In this document: positions 1 to 7,416 of the stretch, piece after piece
Position numbering within the stretch: the stretch's first letter is position 1
Layout of the letters: each line of letters opens with the position of its first letter
NCBI GenBank assembly: GCA_019235415.1
Contig: JAFAKN010000675.1
Location: 1-32,975 of the forward strand
Reading direction: 5' to 3'
DNA length: 32,975 bases
From: Alphaproteobacteria bacterium
GTDB lineage: Bacteria; Pseudomonadota; Alphaproteobacteria; Reyranellales; Reyranellaceae
Notes under the pieces: generated by a model
Databases searched by the model: none
Seen by the model: the letters and a program-made list of their open reading frames with translations, nothing else
What the model was told of the DNA's origin: nothing
Program-made: the position numbers and the translations under genes

Positions 1-1
1 C

Positions 2-206
2 GCGCTGAGCATCGCGAAGGGCAGCCGCATCCTCGTCGTCGGCTGCTCGGTCGGCGGCTCCTGCGCGAACTGGCGATCATGGCGCCCGACCGGGTCGCTG
101 CCCTGGTGCTCATTGGTACCAAGGCCGGGCATCATCGTGACCGGCGCAGCCCGAGACGCTCAATTCGATCCTGGAAGAGGTGATCGCCGGCTGCCGACGC
201 GAATAG
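2..206 (+). pseudogene. Remnant of an alpha/beta hydrolase, broken over three frames
   Basis: Three consecutive hydrolase-like stretches sit in three different reading frames. Positions 2-60 encode a strand followed by a nucleophile-elbow motif, GCSVGGS (GxSxG type). Positions 61-136 encode LRELAIMAPDRVAALVLIG, the usual helix and next strand after the elbow. Positions 141-206 encode PAQPETLNSILEEVIAGCRR and a TAG stop. In an intact alpha/beta hydrolase these segments are one frame, so at least two indels separate them. The 5' part lies outside the window, and the third segment ends soon after the second strand, so the cap and catalytic His are absent. It converges on the minus-strand oxidoreductase that ends at 233. 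Sequencing error at a contig edge is an alternative to real decay. Confidence 0.6.
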
Positions 207-232
207 CCGGTTGCGATGGCCGTCACCGGATC

Positions 233-1177
233 TCAGTTGCCAACCAGCGGCATCACTTCGGCGGCGAAGCGCTGCAGGCGTGCGATGCTGTCGTCGATCG
301 ACTCGGCGCGGAAGTCGAAGATCAGCTCGTGCACGCCGATCGCCGCGAAGGTGCGGATGTCGTCGGCGATCTGCTCGGGCTTGCCCGAGAAGCTGCGCCG
401 GCTGCCGTCGCGGTCGGGAATCGCGGCGTCGTACAAGGGCGCTTTGTACGAGATCGTGAGCTTGGCGAAATCGCGACCCTCGGCCTCGGTCATCTGTTTC
501 AGCGTCGCCAGCAGGGAGCGCATCTCGCAGGGCGGCAAGGGCGAGGCGGCGATCGCGCCCACCGGATGCCAGCCGTCGCCGTGGCGCGCGGTGCGCCGCA
601 GGGCGGCCCGCGAATGGCCGCCGACCCAGATCGGCGGATGCGGCTTCTGCAGCGGGAAGGGCTCGGCGCGGATGTCGCGGTAGCTGTAGAACTGGCCCTT
701 GAAGCTGGCGGGCGACGTCGTCCAGAGCTGCTTGAAGATCGCCAACCATTCGTCGGTCACCGCACCTCGGCGCTCGAAATCCGGGCTTTTAAGCGCCTCG
801 AACTCCTCCTTGAGCCAGCCCACGCCGACGCCCATCGTGATGCGGCCGCCGGACAGCACGTCGAGCGTTGCCACCATCTTCGCCGTGAGCACTGGATTGC
901 GGTAGGGCAGCACCAGGACGGAGGTGACCAGTCTCAGCTTCTCGGTCGCGCCGGCGACGACACCGAGGATGGCCAGCGTCTCCAGAGCATCGCCGCCGCC
1001 GGGATGCTTGCGGTCCAGCGTGTAGGGATATTCCGACTCGCTGGCCACCGGGAACACGATGTGATCGGCCACCATGGCCGAGTGCAGCCCCAGCCGTTCG
1101 CCCTCGCGCGCCAGCCTCAGGATGCCCTCGCGCGTGGCGCTGGCACCGCGGGTGGGAAGGTAAAAGCCGTAGCGCAT
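233..1177 (-). CDS. LLM-class (luciferase-like) F420/flavin-dependent oxidoreductase
   Basis: A 314-residue TIM-barrel oxidoreductase of the luciferase-like monooxygenase superfamily, closest in pattern to the TIGR03619-type 'F420-dependent' group. It starts MRYGFYLPTRG, the usual first strand. It then shows LRLVTSVLVLPYRNPVLTAK and LSGGRITMGVGVGWLKEEF, which form the cofactor-side strands, and later PPIWVGGHSRAALRRTARHGDGW, typical of this family. I chose the ATG at 1177 rather than the in-frame one at 1198 because GGAG lies six bases upstream and the family begins at this Met. Substrate cannot be read from sequence. Whether the cofactor is F420 or FMN depends on whether the host makes F420, which the window does not show. 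It is divergent from the CoA-transferase gene, with a palindromic repeat between them. Confidence 0.85.
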   Translation of the reverse strand: MRYGFYLPTRGASATREGILRLAREGERLGLHSAMVADHIVFPVASESEYPYTLDRKHPGGGDALETLAILGVVAGATEKLRLVTSVLVLPYRNPVLTAKMVATLDVLSGGRITMGVGVGWLKEEFEALKSPDFERRGAVTDEWLAIFKQLWTTSPASFKGQFYSYRDIRAEPFPLQKPHPPIWVGGHSRAALRRTARHGDGWHPVGAIAASPLPPCEMRSLLATLKQMTEAEGRDFAKLTISYKAPLYDAAIPDRDGSRRSFSGKPEQIADDIRTFAAIGVHELIFDFRAESIDDSIARLQRFAAEVMPLVGN

Positions 1178-1202
1178 GAAGGGCTCCGCGTGTGACAAAC
1201 CG

Positions 1203-1292
1203 TGTCATCCCGAGCGCGCTCCCTGTCATCCCGAGCGAAGCGAGGGATCCTTAAGGCTACAGGAAAGATCCCTCGCTACGCTCGGGATGACA
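1203..1292. repeat. Palindromic intergenic repeat, family A, copy 1
   Basis: Perfect or near-perfect inverted repeat: the left arm, 1224-1249, reads TGTCATCCCGAGCG followed by AAGCGAGGGATC. The right arm, 1267-1292, is its reverse complement with one mismatch. An additional truncated left arm (TGTCATCCCGAGCG) lies at 1203-1216, as if a second copy had been partly duplicated. It sits between two divergently transcribed genes. Four other copies occur in this window. Confidence 0.9.
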
Positions 1293-1426
1293 ACCTTCCC
1301 GCGGGTCCTGTCATGTCGGGGCCGCATGCTGGAACGGCGCCGGTTGCGCGGCGCGGCGCTGGAGATGGCAGCCGCGGCCATGCTACTGCAACATCCGGAA
1401 CCCCAGCCGAGGAGCGCAGCAAGACC

Positions 1427-2605
1427 ATGACCGCCGGACCGCTTTCCCGCTTCACCGTGCTCGATCTCACGCGGGTGCGCGCCGGTCCGACCGCGGTGCG
1501 CTACCTGGCCGACTGGGGCGCCAACTGCATCAAGGTCGAGATGCCGCCGTCGGCCGGCGAGATGGACATGGGCGGCCCGCGCCACGGGCCCGACTTCCAG
1601 AACCTGCACCGCAACAAGAAGTCGATCACGCTCAACCTCAAGGAGCCGGACGGCAAGGCCGTCTTCCTGAAGCTGGTCGAGAAGGCCGACGTGGTGGTCG
1701 AGAACTACCGCGCCGACGTGAAGTTCCGGCTGGGCATCGATTACGAGAGCCTGAAGAAGGTGAACCCGCGCATCGTGCTGGGCTCGATCTCCGGCTTCGG
1801 CCAGGACGGACCCTACGCCGAGCGCGCCGGCTTCGACCAGATCGCTCAGGGCATGGGCGGCTTGATGTGGGTCACCGGCATGGCGGGCCAGGGCCCCGTG
1901 CGCGCCGGCGTTGCCGTGGCCGACGTGGGCGCCGGCCTGCACTGCGCCATCGGCATCCTGATCGCGCTCCTGGAGCGCGAAACATCGGGGCAGGGGCAGT
2001 GGATCTCGACCTCCCTGCTGCAGGCCATGATCTCGATCTGCGACTTCCAGGCGGCGCGCTGGACAATCGCCAAGGACGTGCCGGGCCAGGCCGGCAACAA
2101 CCATCCGACCTCGATCCCGACCGGCGTGTTCAAGAGCAAGGACGGCTACGTCAACATCGCGGCCGCCGGCAACCACATCTACAAGCGCTTCTGCGAGTCG
2201 ATCGACGCACCGGAGTTCCTGAGCGACGAGCGCTTCGCCACCGACAAGGCACGGCGCGCCAACCGCGACCTGCTGAACGACGAGATCGAGAAGCGCACGG
2301 TCAACTACACCAGCGCCGAGCTGGTCGAGAAGCTGAACAAGGCGGGCGTGCCGACCGGGCCGATCTACAAGATGGACGAGATGTTCGCCGATGCGCAGGT
2401 CAAGCACCTCAAGATGGCCCATCCGGTGACGTCGCCCAAGCTGGGCGAGATCGAGCTCATCGGCCAGGCGATCAACATGAGCCGCACGCCGTTCGAGATG
2501 CGTTCGGCGACGCCCGAGCAGGGCGAGCACACCGAGGAGGTCCTGAAGGCGGCGGGCTACGACACTGCCGCCATCGCCGACTTCCGCAAGCGCGGCGTGG
2601 TTTAG
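1427..2605 (+). CDS. CaiB/BaiF family (class III) CoA-transferase
   Basis: A 392-residue family III CoA-transferase, which moves CoA between carboxylic acids through an aspartyl-CoA thioester intermediate. The N-terminus PLSRFTVLDLTRVRAGPTAV and the ADWGANCIKVE stretch are typical. HRNKKSITLNL (61-71), VVVENYRADV and GSISGFGQDGPY follow in family order. The catalytic Asp is Asp166 in AGVAVADVGAGLHC. Length matches the family. The ATG at 1427 is chosen because homologous sequence begins there; GAGGAG lies 12 bases upstream, and the open frame further 5' is only translated repeat DNA. The next gene encodes a crotonase-fold protein, so the pair probably acts on one acyl-CoA substrate. The acyl group is unknown. 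Confidence 0.9.
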   Translation: MTAGPLSRFTVLDLTRVRAGPTAVRYLADWGANCIKVEMPPSAGEMDMGGPRHGPDFQNLHRNKKSITLNLKEPDGKAVFLKLVEKADVVVENYRADVKFRLGIDYESLKKVNPRIVLGSISGFGQDGPYAERAGFDQIAQGMGGLMWVTGMAGQGPVRAGVAVADVGAGLHCAIGILIALLERETSGQGQWISTSLLQAMISICDFQAARWTIAKDVPGQAGNNHPTSIPTGVFKSKDGYVNIAAAGNHIYKRFCESIDAPEFLSDERFATDKARRANRDLLNDEIEKRTVNYTSAELVEKLNKAGVPTGPIYKMDEMFADAQVKHLKMAHPVTSPKLGEIELIGQAINMSRTPFEMRSATPEQGEHTEEVLKAAGYDTAAIADFRKRGVV

Positions 2606-2606
2606 T

Positions 2607-2688
2607 CGCTGGGGGCGCGCGACTCCAGTCGCGCGTCTCTTGCCGCCTAGAGAGAAGATCGCGCCACTGGAGTGGCGCGCCCCCAGCG
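2607..2688. repeat. Palindromic repeat, family B, copy 1
   Basis: Outer arms CGCTGGGGGCGCGC (2607-2620) and its complement GCGCGCCCCCAGCG (2675-2688) enclose two smaller palindromes, GCGCGACTCCAGTCGCGC and GCGCCACTGGAGTGGCGC. It fills the whole gap between the CoA-transferase stop and the ribosome-binding site of the crotonase gene. A near copy lies at 10343-10430. Confidence 0.9.
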
Positions 2689-2702
2689 CAGGAGAAACAC
2701 AC

Positions 2703-3497
2703 ATGATCAGTCCCACCCCCAACATGATCGCCGAGAAGGCGGGTCCGGTCGGCCGCATCGTCTTCAACAAGCCGGCCAAGCACAACGCGACCTCGACCGA
2801 CATGTGGGAGGCGATCCCGGTCATCCTCGACGACTTCGAGAACGATCCGGCGCTCCGCGTCATCGTCGTCACCGGCGCCGGCGACAAGGCGTTCGTGTCG
2901 GGGGCCGACATCTCGGAATTCGAGAAGGCGCGCTCGACGCCCGAGCAGGTCGCCTATTACGACAAGATCGGGGAGGTCGCCAATGCGCGGCTGACCAAGT
3001 GCTCCAAGCCCACCATCGCGCGCATCCGCGGCTTCTGCATCGGCGGCGGGCTTGCCGTCTCGCTGACCTGCGACATCCGCATCGCCTCCGACAACTCGAA
3101 GTTCGGCGTGCCGGCGGCGCGCCTCGGCCTGGGATACCGGGCCGCCGGCATCAAGACCCTGATGGAGCTGGTCGGCCCGGCCTACGCCAAGGAGATCTTC
3201 TTCACCGCCCGTCATTTCAGCGCGGCGGAAGCGCAGGGCATGGGCCTGGTGACCCGCGTGGTGCCCGACGCCGAGCTCGACTCCTTCGTCGACGACTACT
3301 GCAAGCGCATCGCGGAAAATGCGCCGCTCACCATCCACGCCGCCAAGCGCACCGTCGAGGAGCTGACCCGACTCGACGGCAAACCCGACTTCGAGCGCAC
3401 TACGCGGCTGGTCAAGGAGTGCTTCGCGTCGGAGGACTACATCGAAGGCCGCCGCGCCTTCATGGAAAAGCGCAAGCCCCAGTTCAGCGGGCGGTGA
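2703..3497 (+). CDS. Enoyl-CoA hydratase/isomerase (crotonase) family protein lacking both catalytic Glu
   Basis: A 264-residue crotonase-fold protein that should bind an acyl-CoA. The oxyanion-hole elements are present: FVSGADISEF (64-73) and GFCIGGGLAVSLTCD (110-124). However, the two glutamates of classical enoyl-CoA hydratase (Glu144 and Glu164 in the rat enzyme) align with Ala118 in GGGLAVS and Ala138 in FGVPAARLG. Water addition by the standard mechanism is therefore doubtful. Isomerase, hydrolase, decarboxylase or another crotonase reaction is possible. Start ATG 2703 has AGGAG eight bases upstream; the longer open frame upstream is repeat DNA. It lies downstream of the CoA-transferase, probably co-transcribed through the family B palindrome, and its stop overlaps a possible GTG start of the next gene. 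Confidence 0.85.
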   Translation: MISPTPNMIAEKAGPVGRIVFNKPAKHNATSTDMWEAIPVILDDFENDPALRVIVVTGAGDKAFVSGADISEFEKARSTPEQVAYYDKIGEVANARLTKCSKPTIARIRGFCIGGGLAVSLTCDIRIASDNSKFGVPAARLGLGYRAAGIKTLMELVGPAYAKEIFFTARHFSAAEAQGMGLVTRVVPDAELDSFVDDYCKRIAENAPLTIHAAKRTVEELTRLDGKPDFERTTRLVKECFASEDYIEGRRAFMEKRKPQFSGR

Positions 3498-3523
3498 CGC
3501 AGCGGACCGTCGCGCGTTTCATT

Positions 3524-3584
3524 GGAGCGCGGACCTCCCGGTCCGCATTCATGAGCGATGAGCGGACCGGGAGGTCCGCGCTCC
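3524..3584. repeat. Palindromic repeat, family B, copy 2, covering the next gene's start
   Basis: Inverted repeat with arms of about 23 bases (3524-3546 and 3562-3584), beginning GGAGCGCGGACCTCCC and ending in its complement, around a 15-base loop. The ATG at 3551 lies in the loop, so the first residues of the downstream reading frame (MSDERTGRSALR) are repeat-derived. Confidence 0.9.
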
Positions 3585-4381
3585 GAAGAGATCTGCGCGC
3601 GGATCCGTTTCCGGCTGTCGCCGAAGCGGCGGCGACGGGCGAGACGGCATCGCTGTTTGGCGACATCCGGGCAACGATCGGCGTGCGGGTGGTGAACCTT
3701 GTGTGGCGTCATCTCGCGACGATGGACGGCGCGCTGCCGTGGGCGTGGGGCGCGCTGAAGCCAATCTATCTGGAGGGCATCGCCGACCGGGCGACGATCC
3801 GGTTCCGTGAGACCATGCAGCTGCCCGATCTCGGGTCGCTCGCGGGGCCGGAGCCGGCCAGCGTCGATGCGGTGCTGGCGAGCTACGACCACTCCAACAC
3901 GATCAACCTGTTCACTCTCGCTGCGCTCGTGGCGTGGCTGCGCGGCGACGTGGCGCCTGCGGGAACGGCGGAGAAGGGGCCGAGGCTTGCGGCCCCGGAC
4001 GTGGTGCTGCCGAACCTCGCGTCGGAAGGCGAGGTAGCCCACGAAACCTGGCAGCGCGTGCTCCGGCTCAACCGCTTCGGCGACAGTGCTGAGCCGCTGA
4101 TCCTCGCCAGCATGTATCGCCATCTCGCGCATGCCCCGGCCTTCCTGGAGCGGCTGGAAGCGGCGCTGGCCCCGGTGCAGGCTGACGGTTCGCTCGATCG
4201 GGCGATTGCCGTCAATCGCGAGGCTGCGGCGAAGCAAGGACGCGTGCTGGCGAGGGCGATCGTCGCTGCGCGGCCGCAAGCGGCGGACAAGATCGAGAGG
4301 TCCGTCTCCGCCTTCGTCGATCACGCCATCGGCAAGATGGTCACGATCTGCCGCGCTGTCCGCCTGGCGCGGATACTGTAA
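3551..4381 (+). CDS. DehI-like (halocarboxylic acid dehalogenase) family protein
   Basis: A 276-residue, largely helical protein. The stretch ATGETASLFGDIRATIGVRV, followed by VVNLVWRHLATMDGALPWAW, resembles the DehI family (PF10778), whose founding members hydrolyse both enantiomers of 2-haloacids by direct attack of water. A second, related helical region, RLNRFGDSAEPLILASMYRH, fits the pseudo-repeat of DehI. I recognise the family by pattern and cannot confirm the catalytic Asp; many homologues are uncharacterised. Start is uncertain. ATG 3551 lies in a palindrome and lacks a clear Shine-Dalgarno. An in-frame GTG at 3494, overlapping the upstream TGA (GTGA), would give 295 residues and carry the repeat as translated insert. 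It precedes the sugar dehydrogenase gene by nine bases. Confidence 0.6.
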   Translation: MSDERTGRSALRRDLRADPFPAVAEAAATGETASLFGDIRATIGVRVVNLVWRHLATMDGALPWAWGALKPIYLEGIADRATIRFRETMQLPDLGSLAGPEPASVDAVLASYDHSNTINLFTLAALVAWLRGDVAPAGTAEKGPRLAAPDVVLPNLASEGEVAHETWQRVLRLNRFGDSAEPLILASMYRHLAHAPAFLERLEAALAPVQADGSLDRAIAVNREAAAKQGRVLARAIVAARPQAADKIERSVSAFVDHAIGKMVTICRAVRLARIL

Positions 4382-4390
4382 GGAGGTGCT

Positions 4391-5521
4391 ATGTCGCGGC
4401 TTGCCTTCCTCCTTGTCGTGGTTTCGACGCTCGGCGTCGCCTTCCCGGGCCACGGGCAGGACTTCGCGAGCAAGCGCGAACGGATCAGGGTTTCGACAAT
4501 CGTGACCGGCCTCGACCATCCGTGGGGGCTTGCCTTTCTGCCGGACGGGCGGAAGCTCGTCACCGAGCGTAGCGGACAGCTGCGCATCGTCGAGGCCGAC
4601 GGTCGACTTTCTGCGCCGCTGGCCGGTGTCCCGACGGTCTACGCGCAGGGTCAGGGTGGCCTGCTCGACGTCACGCTGGACCCGGAGTTCGAGCGCAACC
4701 GCACCGTCTATCTCTCCTATGCCGAGCCCGGGCCGGGTGGGGCGAGCACGGCGGTCGCGCGAGGGCGCCTGGAAAACGGCCGTCTCGCCGACGTGAGCGT
4801 GATCTTCCGCCAGGCGCCGAAGGTGCAGGGCTCCAATCATTTCGGCTCGCGCCTGGTCTTCGCCCGCGACGGCACGCTGTTCGTGACCTTGGGCGAGCGC
4901 TATGCCTACCGCGAGCGCGCCCAGGACCTGTCGACCGATCTCGGCAAGATCGTCCGCATCAACCGCGACGGCTCGGTGCCGCGGGACAATCCGTTCGTCG
5001 GCCGGGCGGGCGTGCGGCCGGAGATCTGGTCGTACGGGCATCGCAACGTCCAGGGCGCCGCTCTGCATCCTGTAACCGGCGCGCTGTGGATCGACGAGCA
5101 CGGCGCGCAGGGCGGCGACGAGCTCAACATCCCGAGGGCGGGACTGAACTACGGCTGGCCGGTCATCACGCTCGGCGTCGACTACGACGGCAGCAAGATC
5201 GGCGAAGGCCGCGAGAAGCCGGGGATGGAGCAGCCGATCTATTCCTGGACGCCGTCGATTGCCCCTAGCGGCATGGCTTTCTACACGGCCGACGCTTTCC
5301 CCAACTGGCGCGGCAGCCTGTTCGTCGGTTCGCTGAAATTCGGACTGCTGGTGCGGCTTGAGCTCAATGGCGACACCGTGACCTCCGAGGAACGCCTTCT
5401 CGAGCCGATCGGCGAGCGCATCCGCGACGTCCGCAGCGGCCCCGACGGCCGGCTCTATCTCTTGACCGACAGCCCCAACGGCCGACTGCTGCGCATCGAT
5501 CCGGCCGGGTCCCGCGGTTGA
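4391..5521 (+). CDS. Secreted PQQ-dependent aldose sugar dehydrogenase (Asd/YliI type)
   Basis: A 376-residue six-bladed beta-propeller with an N-terminal signal peptide (hydrophobic 4-18, cleavage near GHGQ, 20-23). Family landmarks in order are [14 protein letters not shown] (40-53), [13 protein letters not shown] (88-100), GSNHFGSR (147-154), [12 protein letters not shown] (211-222) and [10 protein letters not shown] (237-246). This is the pattern of soluble PQQ aldose dehydrogenases, which oxidise aldoses to lactones in the periplasm. AGGAGG lies four bases before the ATG. No PQQ biosynthesis gene is in the window, so cofactor supply cannot be judged. It probably forms one transcription unit with the preceding DehI-like gene (nine-base gap). 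A sugar-derived lactone would be a source of the aldonates handled by genes at 17.7-24.7 kb, but that link is speculative. Confidence 0.87.
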   Translation: MSRLAFLLVVVSTLGVAFPGHGQDFASKRERIRVSTIVTGLDHPWGLAFLPDGRKLVTERSGQLRIVEADGRLSAPLAGVPTVYAQGQGGLLDVTLDPEFERNRTVYLSYAEPGPGGASTAVARGRLENGRLADVSVIFRQAPKVQGSNHFGSRLVFARDGTLFVTLGERYAYRERAQDLSTDLGKIVRINRDGSVPRDNPFVGRAGVRPEIWSYGHRNVQGAALHPVTGALWIDEHGAQGGDELNIPRAGLNYGWPVITLGVDYDGSKIGEGREKPGMEQPIYSWTPSIAPSGMAFYTADAFPNWRGSLFVGSLKFGLLVRLELNGDTVTSEERLLEPIGERIRDVRSGPDGRLYLLTDSPNGRLLRIDPAGSRG

Positions 5522-5535
5522 GCGACGCACCATAC

Positions 5536-5605
5536 TGTCATCCCGAGCGCAGCGAGGGATCCTTCCTGCGGCCTCAAGGATCCCTCGCTTTCGCGCGGGA
5601 TGACA
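5536..5605. repeat. Palindromic intergenic repeat, family A, copy 2
   Basis: Arms TGTCATCCCGAGCG...GGATCC at the left and a complementary right arm ending GCGGGATGACA, with two mismatches in the right arm. It lies between convergent genes (sugar dehydrogenase and deacetylase), where a folded RNA could end transcription from either side. Confidence 0.88.
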
Positions 5606-5622
5606 GCGAGCCTCAGTCGGGT

Positions 5623-6480
5623 TTAGTCCGCCGCCTTGCGCTCGGGCTGTCGGCGGCCGAGCCACTCGTGCATGGCGGCCTCCATGGTCATGAACACCGC
5701 GCCGCCTTCGATCAGCTTCTGGATCAGGCGTTCCAGCATCATCATGCGATGGCCGCGGCCGATCACGTGCGGGTGGAACGTGTAGGTCAGGATGCCGAAG
5801 TCGGGCTGGACCCGCGTCATGTAGGTGAAGTCGTCGACGAAGTTTTCCAGGACGTTCGTGGCGTTCATCAGGCCGGCCTGAATCGAGCCGTTGGGGTTGC
5901 GCATGTATTCGAAGTGCGGGTAGTCGTCGAGCGACCAGCTGATCGGCATCTCGACCAGGTTGGTCTCGCGACCGCGGGCGAACGGCGTCTGCAGCTCGGC
6001 GACGTCGCCCTGGCGGGCGAAGTAGCAGTCGTAGTCGTGGCCCATCAGCGAGCTGTCGTATTTTATGCCGTGCTTCAGCAGGAGCTCGATCGAATGGGGC
6101 GACAGGTCCCAGGCGGGCGAGCGATAGCCGCGCGCGGTGCGGCCGCTGATCCGCTTGATCGACTCGTTGCCGCGCACGATCTCCTCTTCCTCCTCCTCGC
6201 GCGACAGCGTGACCGGCATGCGATGGGTCCAGCCGTGGTGGGCGAGCTCGTGGCCGGCCTCGACATAGGGCGTCACCGCCTCCGGCGTGCTGTCGATGGT
6301 ATGGCCGGGGGTGAAGAAGGTGGCTTTGATGCCGTAGCGCTCGAGCAGGGCGACCAGGCGGGGAATCACCACGACGTCGTACTCGCCGCGGGAAATGGCG
6401 GTCGGCGAGGTGAGACCGCGGGCGATGAAGCCCGACAGGTGGTCGTGGTCGAAGGTCAGGCAGGCGATATGGCGGGGCAT
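5623..6480 (-). CDS. Polysaccharide deacetylase (CE4/NodB fold, PuuE/PgdA-like)
   Basis: A 285-residue NodB-fold deacetylase. Motif 1 is TFDHD (9-13, candidate base Asp11 and metal ligand Asp13). Motif 2 is HHGWTH (81-86), with metal ligands likely His82 and His86. Motif 3 is RGYRSPAWD (117-125). The late HPH motif occurs in YTFHPHVIGRGHR. No signal peptide is seen, and the spacing resembles the cytoplasmic group of Helicobacter PgdA and allantoinase PuuE more than exported chitin or xylan deacetylases. The substrate could thus be a small amide rather than a polymer. The start ATG at 6480 has GGAG nine bases upstream. It is transcribed divergently from the transporter cluster across a 117-base gap. 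Confidence 0.87.
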   Translation of the reverse strand: MPRHIACLTFDHDHLSGFIARGLTSPTAISRGEYDVVVIPRLVALLERYGIKATFFTPGHTIDSTPEAVTPYVEAGHELAHHGWTHRMPVTLSREEEEEEIVRGNESIKRISGRTARGYRSPAWDLSPHSIELLLKHGIKYDSSLMGHDYDCYFARQGDVAELQTPFARGRETNLVEMPISWSLDDYPHFEYMRNPNGSIQAGLMNATNVLENFVDDFTYMTRVQPDFGILTYTFHPHVIGRGHRMMMLERLIQKLIEGGAVFMTMEAAMHEWLGRRQPERKAAD

Positions 6481-6521
6481 GAGGGCTCTCCAGGCAGACC
6501 CCCCAACCTTAGGCAGATTTG

Positions 6522-6550
6522 TTGCCTTCGCCCACCAGAGGCTGCATGAT
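6522..6550 (+). promoter_or_regulatory. Candidate sigma-70-type promoter for the transporter cluster
   Basis: TTGCCT (6522-6527) and CATGAT (6545-6550) are separated by 17 bases in the gap between the divergent deacetylase and livG genes. Each hexamer matches four of six consensus positions. It would start transcription about 40 bases before the livG start. This is prediction only. Confidence 0.35.
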
Positions 6551-6597
6551 CCCACCAACAATAAGGACAAATGACCCTTGGGTTTTAGGGAGGGTTC

Positions 6598-7416
6598 ATG
6601 GTGTGGGCGGCCGCCCGGCGCGAGGCTGCGCGTGAGGGCGACAACCAGCTTGTGGTCGAGGGCGTTTCCAAGCGTTTCGGCGGCGTCGTGGCCGTTCAGG
6701 ACGTCTCGCTCGAGGTGCCTACGGGCAGCATCGTGTCGATCATCGGGCCCAACGGAGCCGGCAAGACGTCGCTTCTGAACATGATATCGGGCTTCTACAA
6801 GCCCGATACCGGCCGCATCGTCCTGGAAGGGCAGGACATCACCCAGCGAAAGCCCAGCGACATCGCTGCCCTGGGGGTCGCCCGCACGTTCCAGAACATC
6901 GCCCTGTTTAGCGGGCTCACGGTGCTCGACAACCTGATGCTCGGCCGCCACGTGCGCATGAAGGCGGGCGTGCTCGCCTCGGTGATCTACTGGGGCATGG
7001 CGCAGAAAGAGGACATCGCCCACCGCCAGGTAGTCGAGGAGATCATCGAGTTCCTGAAGCTCCAGGACCTGCGCAAGCTGCAGACGGCGGCGCTGGCCTA
7101 CGGCCTGCGCAAGCGGGTCGAGCTCGGCCGCGCGCTGGCGCTCGAGCCCAAGGTGCTGCTGCTCGACGAGCCGATGGGCGGCATGAACCAGGACGAGAAG
7201 GAGGACATGGCGCGCTACATCCTGGACGTGAACCAGGAGCGCGGCGTCACCGTGGTGCTGATCGAGCACGACATGGGCGTGGTCATGGACATCTCCGACC
7301 GGGTCGTGGTGCTCGATCGCGGCCGGCGCATCGCCTCGGGCACGCCCGAGGAGGTGCAGCGCGACCCAGCCGTGATCCAGGCCTATCTCGGGGCGAGCAA
7401 GGGAGGACGTGCATGA
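6598..7416 (+). CDS. livG: HAAT-family ABC transporter ATP-binding protein LivG
   Basis: A 272-residue ATPase of a branched-chain-amino-acid-type (HAAT) importer, located at the cytoplasmic face of the membrane. Walker A is GPNGAGKT (50-57), the Q-loop is RTFQNI (Gln99), the signature is LAYGLRKRVELGRA (167-180), Walker B is VLLLDEP (186-192) and the switch His is His224. The signature is LAYG rather than LSGGQ, which is normal for LivG. An N-terminal extension of about 15 residues precedes the first strand. AGGGAGG lies just upstream of ATG 6598. Its TGA overlaps the ATG of the ligase gene (ATGA), indicating translational coupling. Clusters of this type carry amino acids, but in alphaproteobacteria those with a ligase gene often handle aromatic or aliphatic acids. 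Confidence 0.93.
   Translation: MVWAAARREAAREGDNQLVVEGVSKRFGGVVAVQDVSLEVPTGSIVSIIGPNGAGKTSLLNMISGFYKPDTGRIVLEGQDITQRKPSDIAALGVARTFQNIALFSGLTVLDNLMLGRHVRMKAGVLASVIYWGMAQKEDIAHRQVVEEIIEFLKLQDLRKLQTAALAYGLRKRVELGRALALEPKVLLLDEPMGGMNQDEKEDMARYILDVNQERGVTVVLIEHDMGVVMDISDRVVVLDRGRRIASGTPEEVQRDPAVIQAYLGASKGGRA

Noticed and set aside
2672..3550. 5' part of the 569-codon frame ending at 4381
   Set aside because: It is out of frame with the crotonase gene that covers this DNA; only the part from about 3494 or 3551 onward is coding.
3437..5665. 742-codon minus-strand open frame
   Set aside because: It is antisense to the DehI-like and sugar dehydrogenase genes, and its sequence is low-complexity. Translated repeat DNA appears at both ends.
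6481..6597. Riboswitch or operator in the deacetylase-livG gap
   Set aside because: I see no conserved riboswitch core or clear dyad; only a tentative promoter could be supported.
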